Below, piece after piece: positions 24,698-32,871 of a stretch of DNA of 64,000 nucleotides. The notes below the pieces were generated by a model, which saw only the letters and a list, made by a program, of their open reading frames with translations, ran no database searches and was not told the origin of the DNA. The position numbers and the translations under genes were made by a program. Each line of letters opens with the position of its first letter. Positions within the stretch are counted from its first letter, which is position 1. The DNA comes from Schwartzia succinivorans DSM 10502 (GTDB lineage: Bacteria; Bacillota; Negativicutes; Selenomonadales; Selenomonadaceae), in the NCBI RefSeq assembly GCF_900129225.1, contig NZ_FQUG01000002.1, positions 248,001 through 312,000 on the forward strand. Reading direction: 5' to 3'.

Positions 24698-25507
24698 ATG
24701 CATAAAAAAATCCGTATGATTGTATCAGACCTTGACGGGACGATGCTGAATGCCGCGTTTCAGATACCTGAGGAAAATATCGAGGCAGTGAAGGAAGCAG
24801 CGGGAAAGGGCGTGCTTGTAACCATCGCTACGGGACGTATGTACCGCTCCGCGCTTCCGTACGCCAAGGAACTCGGGATTGATGTTCCTCTTATCGCGTA
24901 TAACGGAGCAATTGTAAAGACGGTCGGAGGAGAAAGAATAGAAACCTCTTTCCTTCCTCCTGATGTAGTACGTAAGGTTTTGAAATTTGTTTTTTCAAAT
25001 GGCTGGTACGTGCAGCTGTACAGAGACGGAAATTTATATTACGAAGTGGTGAAGGAGACGGCACGGGCTTATGAAAAGGCATCAGGCGTGCCAGGAGAGG
25101 CTGTTGGAAAGGAAGGCCTTTTGGAGCGTGCCGATGAGGTACCGAAGCTTCTGGTCGTGACAAAGGACGGCCCTTCAGGAGATGAGGCACTCAGACTTCT
25201 TGCGGAAGCATTTCCTGATGAAATAATGGTGATGAAATCCACCGATACGTACATTGAGGTTGTAAGCCCTGGTGTTTCAAAAGCAAAGGCTGTGCTGTCC
25301 CTTGCAAAAAGCAGGGGAATAGAAGCGGACGAGATTATGGCTTTGGGGGATTCAGGGAATGATGTATCAATGCTCAAGGCATGCGGTCTGGGGATAGCAA
25401 TGGGTAACGCTTCTGAAAATGTAAAAGCCGAGGCTGATGCGGTAACGGGCAGCTGTGAGAATGGCGGAGTTGCCGAGGCCATACGCAGATACGTGCTGGA
25501 GGCATGA
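24698..25507 (+). CDS. Cof-type HAD-IIB phosphatase
   Basis: A 269-residue cytosolic HAD hydrolase acting on small phosphorylated metabolites. Motif I is SDLDGTMLN, motif II IATGRM, and motif III/IV the GDSGNDVSMLKACGLGIAMGNA block near residue 215; the cap is of the IIB type. Substrate cannot be told from sequence. The gene follows a terminator whose stem includes its RBS, and no promoter is obvious between the hairpin and the ATG, so its expression may depend on partial read-through. Two repeat copies lie between it and rapZ. Confidence 0.92.
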   Translation: MHKKIRMIVSDLDGTMLNAAFQIPEENIEAVKEAAGKGVLVTIATGRMYRSALPYAKELGIDVPLIAYNGAIVKTVGGERIETSFLPPDVVRKVLKFVFSNGWYVQLYRDGNLYYEVVKETARAYEKASGVPGEAVGKEGLLERADEVPKLLVVTKDGPSGDEALRLLAEAFPDEIMVMKSTDTYIEVVSPGVSKAKAVLSLAKSRGIEADEIMALGDSGNDVSMLKACGLGIAMGNASENVKAEADAVTGSCENGGVAEAIRRYVLEA

Positions 25508-25521
25508 AGGATTTCTGTTCA

Positions 25522-25560
25522 AGTTTTGCCTGTGGCAAACTTTGATTGAAGGCATTATAA
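25522..25560 (+). repeat. Dispersed promoter-like repeat, copy A
   Basis: AGTTTTGCC-TGT-GGCAAACTTTG followed by ATTGAAGGC and ATTATAA. An imperfect palindrome plus an AT-rich -10-like tail, oriented toward rapZ. Confidence 0.88.
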
Positions 25561-25596
25561 CTCGGCAATATGCCTCGTTGAAACGCTTACATATGA

Positions 25597-25637
25597 AGTT
25601 TTGCCTTTGGCAAAACTGTAACAAAGGCGTTATAATA
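25597..25637 (+). repeat. Dispersed promoter-like repeat, copy B (best palindrome)
   Basis: AGTTTTGCC-TTT-GGCAAAACT is a perfect 9-bp-arm palindrome; it is followed by GTAACAAAGGCG and TTATAATAA. TATAAT at 25631-25636 stands 17 bases after TGGCAA. It lies 45 bases upstream of the rapZ ATG and is likely its promoter. Confidence 0.88.
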
Positions 25638-25681
25638 AACATATTGATGAAATGGATGTTTCCCGGAGGGAGGAAACGAGT

Positions 25682-26656
25682 ATGGAAAGAGAAAATGACA
25701 GAAAGGCACTGGAGGAAGAACGGAACGATACAATGCCACATGGCGCGGCAGAAAAGGGAGCTCCGCATCCTTACCGCCTTGTAATAGTCACGGGTATGTC
25801 CGGCGGCGGCAAGACACAGGCATGCCGCTTCCTGGAGGATTTAGGCTATTTCTGTGTGGATAATCTGCCACCGGTCTTTATACCGAAATTTGCGGAGCTT
25901 TGCGCTCATTCAGCGGGGCATATCGCAAATGTCGTGCTTGTCGTTGATACCAGAAGCCGTGAATTTTTTGACACATTTGTTCATGTGCTTGAGGATATGG
26001 ACCGCGACGGACAGAAATACGAGCTTTTATTCATGGATGCCACGGATGCTGCCATTATACGCCGCTACAAGGAGACGCGCCGCCGTCATCCCATGGCCCC
26101 CAGCTCAAGGCTTTCCGAAGGCATTGCAAAGGAACGTGCGCAGCTTGCGCCTGTACGGCAGAAGGCGACTTATATCGTTGACACCTCAGAGCTGAGAAAG
26201 GCTGAGCTGAAGACAAAAATAATTCAGCTCTTCGGGAATCCCGACGGAGTGAAGATGAATATAAATGTTCTCTCCTTCGGCTTCAAGTTCGGAGTACCGA
26301 TGGATGCGGACATGGTTCTGGATGTACGTTTCCTGCCGAATCCATTCTATATTGATTCGTTGCGCCACAAAAGCGGCGCTGTTCCCGATGTTTCCGAGTA
26401 TATTTCAAAATGGCCGGTTACTCAGGAATTTTTGACGAAGCTGGATGATATGCTGACCTTTCTTATGCCGCAGTATATCAAGGAAGGCAAAAATCAGTTC
26501 GTTATTGCCTGCGGCTGTACGGGTGGAATGCACCGCTCTGTATTTGTGGCTAAGCATATTTATGATTTTTTGGGCGCGAGAGGCTTCCAGACAACACTGG
26601 AGCATCGCGACCTTATGAAAAACGACGTGCGTGAGCATGTACGTGAAGAGGTTTAA
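25682..26656 (+). CDS. rapZ: RNase adapter protein / nucleotide-binding protein RapZ (YvcJ)
   Basis: P-loop protein, about 324 residues, that binds nucleotides and, in Enterobacteria, glucosamine-6-phosphate and sRNA; in Bacillus the homologue YvcJ affects competence. Walker A is VTGMSGGGKTQA, followed by LEDLGYFCVDNLPP; the C-terminal domain has SFGFKFGVPMDADMVLDVRFLPNPFY and ACGCTGGMHRSVF. ATG 25682 is eight bases from GGAGGGAGG; the ATG at 25652 lacks this. The N-terminal 30 residues before the P-loop are charged and unusual for the family. First of the conserved rapZ-yvcK-whiA group. Confidence 0.95.
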   Translation: MERENDRKALEEERNDTMPHGAAEKGAPHPYRLVIVTGMSGGGKTQACRFLEDLGYFCVDNLPPVFIPKFAELCAHSAGHIANVVLVVDTRSREFFDTFVHVLEDMDRDGQKYELLFMDATDAAIIRRYKETRRRHPMAPSSRLSEGIAKERAQLAPVRQKATYIVDTSELRKAELKTKIIQLFGNPDGVKMNINVLSFGFKFGVPMDADMVLDVRFLPNPFYIDSLRHKSGAVPDVSEYISKWPVTQEFLTKLDDMLTFLMPQYIKEGKNQFVIACGCTGGMHRSVFVAKHIYDFLGARGFQTTLEHRDLMKNDVREHVREEV

Positions 26657-26667
26657 GAGGGTATCTC

Positions 26668-27993
26668 ATGCATCTTCTGAAATGGTTGTACCCGGGCATG
26701 AAATTCAAGCGCTGGCTGCTGCTTTTTGCGGCAGGCGTTATGCTTGTAAGCCTTGGGCTGGCACTTATTTTTAACTATGAATATCTTGATTACATAGAGG
26801 AAGCAATCTTCCGATTTGTTTACAACTGGCGCGGCTCCTATGACTATACGGCAACTGCGCTGGCAGGGACACTTATTGTGCTTCTTGGAGTCGGGATTAT
26901 GCTTTTCGCGACGAGGCGTGTTATTCGTTCACTAATTACGGTTCTTCTTCCTGAGGATTCCGGACGTCTTGTGGATTTAATCTATGAGAAGCGAAAGCTT
27001 GAAAGCGGCCCCAATATCGTTGTCATAGGCGGCGGACATGGACTTTCTGTGCTTTTGCGCGGTCTTAAGCAGGCCACCAGCAATGTCACTGCGGTGGTGA
27101 CTGTAGCGGATGATGGCGGCTCGTCGGGAAGACTTCGCGAGGAGCTGGGGATTATTCCCCCGGGAGATCTCAGAAACTGTCTCGTTGCTTTAGCTGATAC
27201 AGAGCCTCTGATGGAAAAGCTTTTCCAGTACCGCTTCAGCGGAACCAGTGAGCTTGCCGGACACAGCTTCGGAAATCTGTTTATCGCTGCAATGAATGAG
27301 GTAACGGGAGATATGGAGACCGCGCTTCGCGAGTCCTCAAAGGTTCTTGCGGTAAAAGGCCGTGTCCTTCCTGCCAGCAACGCCCGTGTCCGCCTTGATG
27401 CCTATATGGATGATGGGACAGTGGTGGAGGGAGAATCCCACATCCCTGAGGCACATAAGAGAATTGAACATGTACAGCTTTACCCGGAGCATGTTGAGGC
27501 CGTTGACTCGGCTCTTGAGGCGATTGAAAATGCCGATGCGGTAATTCTTGGGCCTGGAAGCCTTTATACAAGTGTAATGCCGAATCTCCTGGTTGACGGA
27601 ATTGCTGATGCCCTTCGGAAAAGCCGGGCACTTAAAATTTATATCTGCAATGTCATGACTCAGCCGGGAGAGACTGATGATTATACGGCATCAATGCATG
27701 TCAAGGCAATTCTTTCCCACGCCGGAAAGGGTGCAGTGGACTATGTGCTGGTAAATTCCGCGAAGCTCGCTGATGAACAGATCCAGGTATACAGTGCCCA
27801 GGGCTCAAAGCCTGTCCACGTTGACAGAGATGAGCTTAATCGTCTGGGAGTAGGCTTTGTGCAGGCAGATATTACCAGTGAGACTGACGCAGGACATCAT
27901 GATCCTGCGAAGCTTACAAAAAATATCATGAAGATGATTTACGGTCTTTCGTCCGGTGAAATCCGCCATGGTGATAAGAAAAAGACAAAATAG
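26668..27993 (+). CDS. yvcK: YvcK/CofD-like protein (gluconeogenesis factor) with N-terminal membrane segments
   Basis: A 441-residue protein. Residues about 15-35 and 62-82 are hydrophobic and form two membrane segments, followed by the CofD-like UDP-sugar-binding domain: VVIGGGHGLSVLLRGLK, TVADDGGSSGRLR and GDLRNCLVAL. YvcK of Bacillus lacks the membrane part and is needed for growth on gluconeogenic carbon and for wall synthesis; the membrane-anchored version is seen in other Firmicutes. Eleven bases after rapZ, RBS GAGGG. It ends 12 bases before whiA. Confidence 0.94.
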   Translation: MHLLKWLYPGMKFKRWLLLFAAGVMLVSLGLALIFNYEYLDYIEEAIFRFVYNWRGSYDYTATALAGTLIVLLGVGIMLFATRRVIRSLITVLLPEDSGRLVDLIYEKRKLESGPNIVVIGGGHGLSVLLRGLKQATSNVTAVVTVADDGGSSGRLREELGIIPPGDLRNCLVALADTEPLMEKLFQYRFSGTSELAGHSFGNLFIAAMNEVTGDMETALRESSKVLAVKGRVLPASNARVRLDAYMDDGTVVEGESHIPEAHKRIEHVQLYPEHVEAVDSALEAIENADAVILGPGSLYTSVMPNLLVDGIADALRKSRALKIYICNVMTQPGETDDYTASMHVKAILSHAGKGAVDYVLVNSAKLADEQIQVYSAQGSKPVHVDRDELNRLGVGFVQADITSETDAGHHDPAKLTKNIMKMIYGLSSGEIRHGDKKKTK

Positions 27994-28005
27994 GAGGGAA
28001 GCTTG

Positions 28006-28941
28006 ATGCCTTCATTTGCAGGCGATGTAAAAAATGAGCTGGCCCGTCTTAACTATAAAAAAGACTGCGACAGGCGTGCGGAGCTTTCAGGGCTTCTGCG
28101 CATGGGTGCCGTTATGACGCTTGGTATGCGGCATACAGTAGGCTTGACATTTACAACAGAAAATGCCGCTGTCGCGAGAAAGGTGCTTGTGCTTTTGAAG
28201 GAGGCAGGAAAGGTAAACACAGAAATTACCGTCCGCCGGTTCAGAAGGCTCAAGCAGCATAATTCCTACACAGTGCGCGTGCTCCCTGAAAGCGGCGGAG
28301 AGACATTTCTTTCTGAAATAGGACTTCTTCCGGGTACTATGCCCACCGCATCAAACGGCGGCACACTTCTAAGACGCCCCTGCTGCAGAATTGCCTACCT
28401 TCGCGGCGCGTTTCAGGCAGGCGGCAGCGTGAACCGGCCTGAGGCTTCCTATCATCTGGAATTTGTCACGGCGAACTATCAGTTTGCTGACCTTCTGCTG
28501 TCCCTCATGAGAAGGATGGACATGCCTGCAGGTATTACTGACAGAAAAGACGCGTACATTGTTTACCTGAAGGAAAGCGATGCCATTGTAGACCTTCTGG
28601 CATACATGGAAGCCGAGGAGGCTGTGGAGGCCTTCGAAATATCCCGTAATGTTAAGGAAGTAAGGAATCAGGTAAACCGCATAGTAAACTGCGAGACGGC
28701 AAATCTTAATAAAACCGCGGACGCAGCCGCCAGGCAGACTGCCGCTATACAACGGCTTGAAGAAAAAGGTGTATTAAAGGATTTGCCGCTTCAGCTCAGG
28801 AAAACAGCAGAGGCAAGGCTTGAGCATCCTGATGCCGCTCTTGCTGAGCTTGCTGAGCTTCTTGGTGTCGGTAAGTCAGGAGTGAACCATAGAATGAGAA
28901 AGCTTATACAGCTTGCAGAGATGGGAGAGGAAGAACACTGA
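28006..28941 (+). CDS. whiA: DNA-binding protein WhiA
   Basis: A 311-residue WhiA: N-terminal LAGLIDADG-like fold (SFAGDVKNELARL, then LRGAFQAGGSVNRPEASYHLEF), and a C-terminal helix-turn-helix (LAELAELLGVGKSGVNHRMRKL). In Bacillus WhiA affects division and chromosome segregation; in Streptomyces it drives sporulation septation. ATG 28006 is seven bases from AGGAGGG; the TTG at 28003 is an alternative. Third in the rapZ-yvcK-whiA operon. Confidence 0.95.
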   Translation: MPSFAGDVKNELARLNYKKDCDRRAELSGLLRMGAVMTLGMRHTVGLTFTTENAAVARKVLVLLKEAGKVNTEITVRRFRRLKQHNSYTVRVLPESGGETFLSEIGLLPGTMPTASNGGTLLRRPCCRIAYLRGAFQAGGSVNRPEASYHLEFVTANYQFADLLLSLMRRMDMPAGITDRKDAYIVYLKESDAIVDLLAYMEAEEAVEAFEISRNVKEVRNQVNRIVNCETANLNKTADAAARQTAAIQRLEEKGVLKDLPLQLRKTAEARLEHPDAALAELAELLGVGKSGVNHRMRKLIQLAEMGEEEH

Positions 28942-28943
28942 GC

Positions 28944-29771
28944 ATGTACATATCGCGTTACGACAGACCTAAACGAAAAAGCAGTAACTGGCTGGGACGT
29001 ATTTTTGGAGCTGCTGCCGTATTAGTAATCCTTGCAGCTGCGGTCTTCGGGGTCACGGCTGCTTTTCCGCCTGAGGGAGTTTTGATTCTTGAATACCACA
29101 AGGTAAACGACTGGAGTGAAGACTCCTATACTGTGAAGCCTGAGGATTTTGCCGCACAGATGGATGAGCTTCGCGCCCAGGGCTATGAAACAATATCTAT
29201 TTTGGATTTTCTGCGTGCAAAAAAGGGAAAGCAGACACTGCCGGAAAAAGCAGTCATAGTTACCCTTGATGACGGGTACAAGGACAATTATACGGATATG
29301 CTGCCAATCATGGAGAGCCGCGGCATGAAGGCTACGGTATTTATGGTCACAAATGACATAGGACTCCCCGGATACCTTACATGGGATATGCTGCGTGATA
29401 TGCAGAACCGTGGCATCGAAATAGGAAGCCACACGGCTAATCACCTTCCGCTGACAGAAATGTCGCCGGCGGATGCCCGTGAGGAAGTGCAGCTTTCAAA
29501 GACACTGCTGGAATGGAACGGAATCAAAACGATATTCGGATTATCCTATCCAAACGGGAAATATAAGGACTTCATGCCGCAGATGCTGAAGGAATCTGAA
29601 TATCTGGCGGCTGTAACGGGGGATGCAGGACTTAACACCTTCGAAACAAATCCGTATCTCCTGCATCGTATTAATATTCCACGTCCTCACTTTGGAATCG
29701 AAGAATTCAGACTTCGTATATGGAAGGCGAAAATTTTTGCCAGATTAGGGTTGTTTCAGAATAAGGGATAA
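28944..29771 (+). CDS. Membrane-anchored polysaccharide deacetylase family protein
   Basis: A 275-residue NodB-type carbohydrate esterase (CE4). One N-terminal membrane segment (about residues 19-42) places the domain outside. Motif 1 VTLDDGYKDNY carries the catalytic Asp pair, motif 2 is SHTANH (metal His residues), and LSYPNGKY corresponds to motif 3. A YHKVND-type beginning is common to the PgaB-like group. Substrate may be peptidoglycan or exopolysaccharide. It begins two bases after the whiA stop, with GGAGAGGAAG as RBS within whiA. Confidence 0.9.
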   Translation: MYISRYDRPKRKSSNWLGRIFGAAAVLVILAAAVFGVTAAFPPEGVLILEYHKVNDWSEDSYTVKPEDFAAQMDELRAQGYETISILDFLRAKKGKQTLPEKAVIVTLDDGYKDNYTDMLPIMESRGMKATVFMVTNDIGLPGYLTWDMLRDMQNRGIEIGSHTANHLPLTEMSPADAREEVQLSKTLLEWNGIKTIFGLSYPNGKYKDFMPQMLKESEYLAAVTGDAGLNTFETNPYLLHRINIPRPHFGIEEFRLRIWKAKIFARLGLFQNKG

Positions 29772-29803
29772 ATGAGAGCTAATCACTCAACGGGGGAAAG
29801 TGA

Positions 29804-31414
29804 ATGAAAGGAAAGATTTTGACAGCCTGTCTTCTGACAGGAATGCTTCTTTTCGGTACGGGAGCAGATGTCATGGCGCGTCACGCCGCAGAGGAATACG
29901 GAGAACGGCGCCGTCTGGAACGTGCTGAACGTATGGAAAGAGAGCAGGCAGCAAGAGCCGCGGAGCAGGAGGCAAGGAGAAAGCAGGAAGAGCTGGCTGA
30001 AAAGCAGGCGGCGGAGGCTGCTCGCATAGAAGCGGAAAGAAAGCGCGCTGAGGCTGAGGCAAAGGCTGAGGAAGAAAGAATCCGCGCCGAAGAAGAACGG
30101 GCAAGAGCAGAAGCTGAGGCTGAGGAACGTGAGGCGAGGGAAGCTGAGGCTGCGGCGCAGTTGGCTGCAGAACGGGAAAAGGAGCATACTCAGCAGGCCA
30201 AGGAAGAAAATAAAAGCACTGCAAACACTGAAACCCATGTGAGCATGGATGTTCCCGGAAACAAAACGGAATCCGCAAAGCAGGATGACGGGGAAAGCGT
30301 TCTGGGCAGATATCTCCGCAGACATGCTGACAAGCCTGCCGATGGAAAAACGGCAGCCCCGGAGCAGAAAAAGCCTGTAAGCTATCTTTCCACGAAGGAA
30401 ATGGAGCTTCAAAGACTTGAGGTTGATACCCTTGATGTGGGCGGTACGCTGCTTTTCTCCGACAGTCCCGAATACGTAAGTCAGCCGGGCATACTTTATT
30501 CTGATGTGATAAAGGGCGATGCGCGTATTCTTTACTACCACGTGAATAAGATGCCTGTGCCTGCAAAGGTTGCAGTGGTTCTTGAGAATACAAGCGACCA
30601 GTATGCGGTTGTCCATATAACGCGCGGAGGACGAAGCGCCCCTGACGCCGATTATCTGAAGGTGGGGCGTGAGACGCAGCGCCAGTATTTCTCGGAGAAG
30701 CAGCTTCAAAGCTCAATATATCTTGAAGGGCATCAGAGCCGTGTCATGCTTGAAAGCATGGACGAAACGCTGATGCTGACAGAGCAGCTTGTCTACGGAG
30801 TATATGATTTCAGCTCCAATGTTCCCATCAGGGTTACCGTTATAATGTATCCGTCTTCGGCAAAGCCTCTGGAATTTGTAAAATCTGCACCTGTCCTTCC
30901 AAAGGATAAGGCACGTCTGCGGGGAACCTTCACAGGCATGGACCGCATAATGAAGGCACGGGAGGAATATAATCCATCTGACGGTGCAGCCTACATTACC
31001 TTCTGCAATGATAAAGAGGACTTGTATAAAAAAGGAATCGATGCTACTGACGGAAGCCTTGCGGAAAACAATGGTAATTACGGCGTGTTGTATCACATTG
31101 AGATACCTGTAAGAAGGCGCAAAAAGGTTGAGCTTTTTGCAAACCCGATGGGAGGAGTCTTTACCGGAGCTGTCCGCGTGAATACCGACGGACCTGCCGG
31201 AGCATGGATGAGAATGATTCCTGAGGGTGCTCCCTTCTTTGGCGATAATGCAAAAGCCATCATAACGCTTCCTTCTAAGGATGGAAGTCTGTTCCTTCCG
31301 AAGGGTACGGAGATTTTCAGCTTGGGAGCCTTCAAGGGTGATACGATTCATGTTGAAATGAGTCCTCCGGGCGCCAGCAACCTTCCATACCGTTTGATTC
31401 TTTCAGAGCCGTAA
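29804..31414 (+). CDS. Exported protein with long charged coiled coil and unknown C-terminal domain
   Basis: A 536-residue exported protein. After a signal peptide (ILTACLLTGMLLFGTGADVMA) come about 120 residues of Ala/Glu/Arg-rich heptad-like sequence (repeats of EAEAKAEEERIRAEEERARA type), predicted to be a long single helix or coiled coil. A polar linker (about 145-190) follows, then a beta-rich domain of about 340 residues with no family I recognise. It contains YVSQPGILYSDVIKGDARILYYH-like and NPMGGVFTGAV segments. Last gene of the rapZ-whiA group, 32 bases after the deacetylase, and closed by a strong terminator. A wall- or surface-associated structural role is plausible. Confidence 0.75.
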   Translation: MKGKILTACLLTGMLLFGTGADVMARHAAEEYGERRRLERAERMEREQAARAAEQEARRKQEELAEKQAAEAARIEAERKRAEAEAKAEEERIRAEEERARAEAEAEEREAREAEAAAQLAAEREKEHTQQAKEENKSTANTETHVSMDVPGNKTESAKQDDGESVLGRYLRRHADKPADGKTAAPEQKKPVSYLSTKEMELQRLEVDTLDVGGTLLFSDSPEYVSQPGILYSDVIKGDARILYYHVNKMPVPAKVAVVLENTSDQYAVVHITRGGRSAPDADYLKVGRETQRQYFSEKQLQSSIYLEGHQSRVMLESMDETLMLTEQLVYGVYDFSSNVPIRVTVIMYPSSAKPLEFVKSAPVLPKDKARLRGTFTGMDRIMKAREEYNPSDGAAYITFCNDKEDLYKKGIDATDGSLAENNGNYGVLYHIEIPVRRRKKVELFANPMGGVFTGAVRVNTDGPAGAWMRMIPEGAPFFGDNAKAIITLPSKDGSLFLPKGTEIFSLGAFKGDTIHVEMSPPGASNLPYRLILSEP

Positions 31415-31426
31415 AGCATAAACAGA

Positions 31427-31458
31427 AAGACAGACACTTTTTAGTGTCTGTCTTTTTT
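31427..31458. terminator. Bidirectional terminator between convergent genes
   Basis: A perfect 12-bp stem AAGACAGACACT / AGTGTCTGTCTT with loop TTTT and T6 on the plus side. Confidence 0.93.
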
Positions 31459-31488
31459 GTCTGCAGATTTAATTGCAAAGGGTCCGAT

Positions 31489-32769
31489 TTACTCGCCGAC
31501 CATCATTTTGATGATTTCCTTGTCTGTTTCAGCCATGCCGATACGGCCAAGGCGGCTGATGTTTCTTATGGTGTTCTCTACACCCTTCAGTACGAGTCCG
31601 TCGCCACCGTAGAACTGCTGTCCATTTCGGTACATTTCAAATCCCATTATTCCGGCGTCAACGGCAGCAGAAATTTTTGCTGCACAGGATGCCTTTGCAC
31701 CGTCGCAGACAATGCCTGAGGTGATAGCGAGGGCGTTTACTATGGTATGTATGATTGATTTGTAGTCGCCGTCTGTTACAAGGTAGGCAATTCCGGCGCC
31801 AGCGCCAGCGCCTGCGCTGACTGCTCCGCAGTAGGCGGAAAGACGTCCTATGCCCTCCTTCTCGTGGAGTGTAACGAGATTAGATATCAAAAGCGCGCGG
31901 TAAAGCTGTTCCCTGCTTGACCCCAGTTCCTTTGCATATTCGATAACTGGAAGTGATACTGTCATTCCCTGATTGCCGCTGCCGGAATTGATTACGACAG
32001 GCATGTCGCAGCCGTTCATTCTGGCGTCAGAGCCTGCGGCAGCGCGGGCACGGGCTCGTATGCGTACGTCATTGCCGTATGCTTTAAGGAGAACCTTTCC
32101 TATATTTGCGCCATAGCTTTTGCGAAGCCCCTCGTCTGCTATTGCTGTATTGTATTCAATCTGACGGTCGAGAAGCTCCTTCACGTCATTAAGGTCTGCG
32201 GTGGTGGCAAAATCGTAGATGTCCTCAATGGTCATGCATTCGTAATCAGGCTTGCCCGGGTCTGCTTTTTCTTCGGCTTCCTTGTGAAGGAGAATTTCTC
32301 CGTTCTTTTCGATTTGGACGATGTTGGTGTGTTCGTTTGCAACGCGTATAGTAGCGGAATCATTTCCTTTAGAGGCAGTGACGATTATATCAAGGACGTG
32401 ATTAGTCTCAGCCGCGCTGACGGTAATTTCCGTTTTCTCCATGTACCTGCCGAGACCTGCACGCTGCTCCTGTGTGGTATGGGCTATAACCTCAAGGGCG
32501 GCATCCTCGTCACCCATGAAGGCACCTGCGGCACAGGCTGCTTCTATACCGCGTCTTCCCTCGGTGTTGGGAACGATGACGCTCTTTACATTTTTTATGA
32601 TATTTCCGCTGGCCGCGACATGCAGCTTATCCGGCATACAGCCAAGTACTGAGCGCGCCTTTGCTGCGGCATATGCTATCGCAATCGGTTCAGTGCATCC
32701 CATTGCAGGAATAAGCTCCCTGGAAAGAATTGATAGATATGTTTGATAGATATGATTGTCTTTTTTCAC
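31489..32769 (-). CDS. L-cysteine desulfidase / serine-dehydratase-alpha-like protein (CyuA/YhaM family)
   Basis: A 426-residue [4Fe-4S] enzyme predicted to break L-cysteine into pyruvate, ammonia and sulfide. Family signatures are IPAMGCTEPIAIAYA near residue 20 (a cluster Cys), PNTEGRRGIEAACAAGA, and NSGSGNQGMTVSLPVI, plus a C-terminal CDGAKASCAAKISAAV with the remaining cluster cysteines. This is the UPF0597/YhaM group, not the two-subunit SdaAA. The start lies 16 bases after GGAG-type sequence on the minus strand. Its upstream neighbour on the same strand is the YgbA-like gene, separated by a weak hairpin. Confidence 0.9.
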   Translation of the reverse strand: MKKDNHIYQTYLSILSRELIPAMGCTEPIAIAYAAAKARSVLGCMPDKLHVAASGNIIKNVKSVIVPNTEGRRGIEAACAAGAFMGDEDAALEVIAHTTQEQRAGLGRYMEKTEITVSAAETNHVLDIIVTASKGNDSATIRVANEHTNIVQIEKNGEILLHKEAEEKADPGKPDYECMTIEDIYDFATTADLNDVKELLDRQIEYNTAIADEGLRKSYGANIGKVLLKAYGNDVRIRARARAAAGSDARMNGCDMPVVINSGSGNQGMTVSLPVIEYAKELGSSREQLYRALLISNLVTLHEKEGIGRLSAYCGAVSAGAGAGAGIAYLVTDGDYKSIIHTIVNALAITSGIVCDGAKASCAAKISAAVDAGIMGFEMYRNGQQFYGGDGLVLKGVENTIRNISRLGRIGMAETDKEIIKMMVGE

Positions 32770-32821
32770 CGGAACTCTCCTTTATCTATAGAATTTGTCT
32801 TCTTTGGGTGGACATACGAAA

Positions 32822-32846
32822 GGCCTCCCTCTGTGTGAAGGAGGCC
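32822..32846 (-). terminator. Weak hairpin between the YgbA-like gene and cysteine desulfidase
   Basis: GGCCTCC / GGAGGCC with an 11-base loop. On the minus strand it is followed by only TTTCGT, so termination may be partial. Confidence 0.5.
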
Positions 32847-32871
32847 GGCAGCCTTTAAGAGTGCAGCCGCG

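Noticed and set aside
25522-25637. Sigma-54 promoter in the dispersed repeat
   Set aside because: TGGCAA could mimic the -24 element, but no TTGC-type -12 element follows at the right distance in any copy, while TATAAT is constant.
29783-30716. Two long minus-strand reading frames opposite the coiled-coil gene (up to 308 codons)
   Set aside because: They mirror the Ala/Glu/Arg-rich repeat on the plus strand, which lacks stops in complementary frames. They have no RBS, give low-complexity Ser/Leu/Phe or Pro/Gln-rich proteins, and the plus-strand product has a clear signal peptide.
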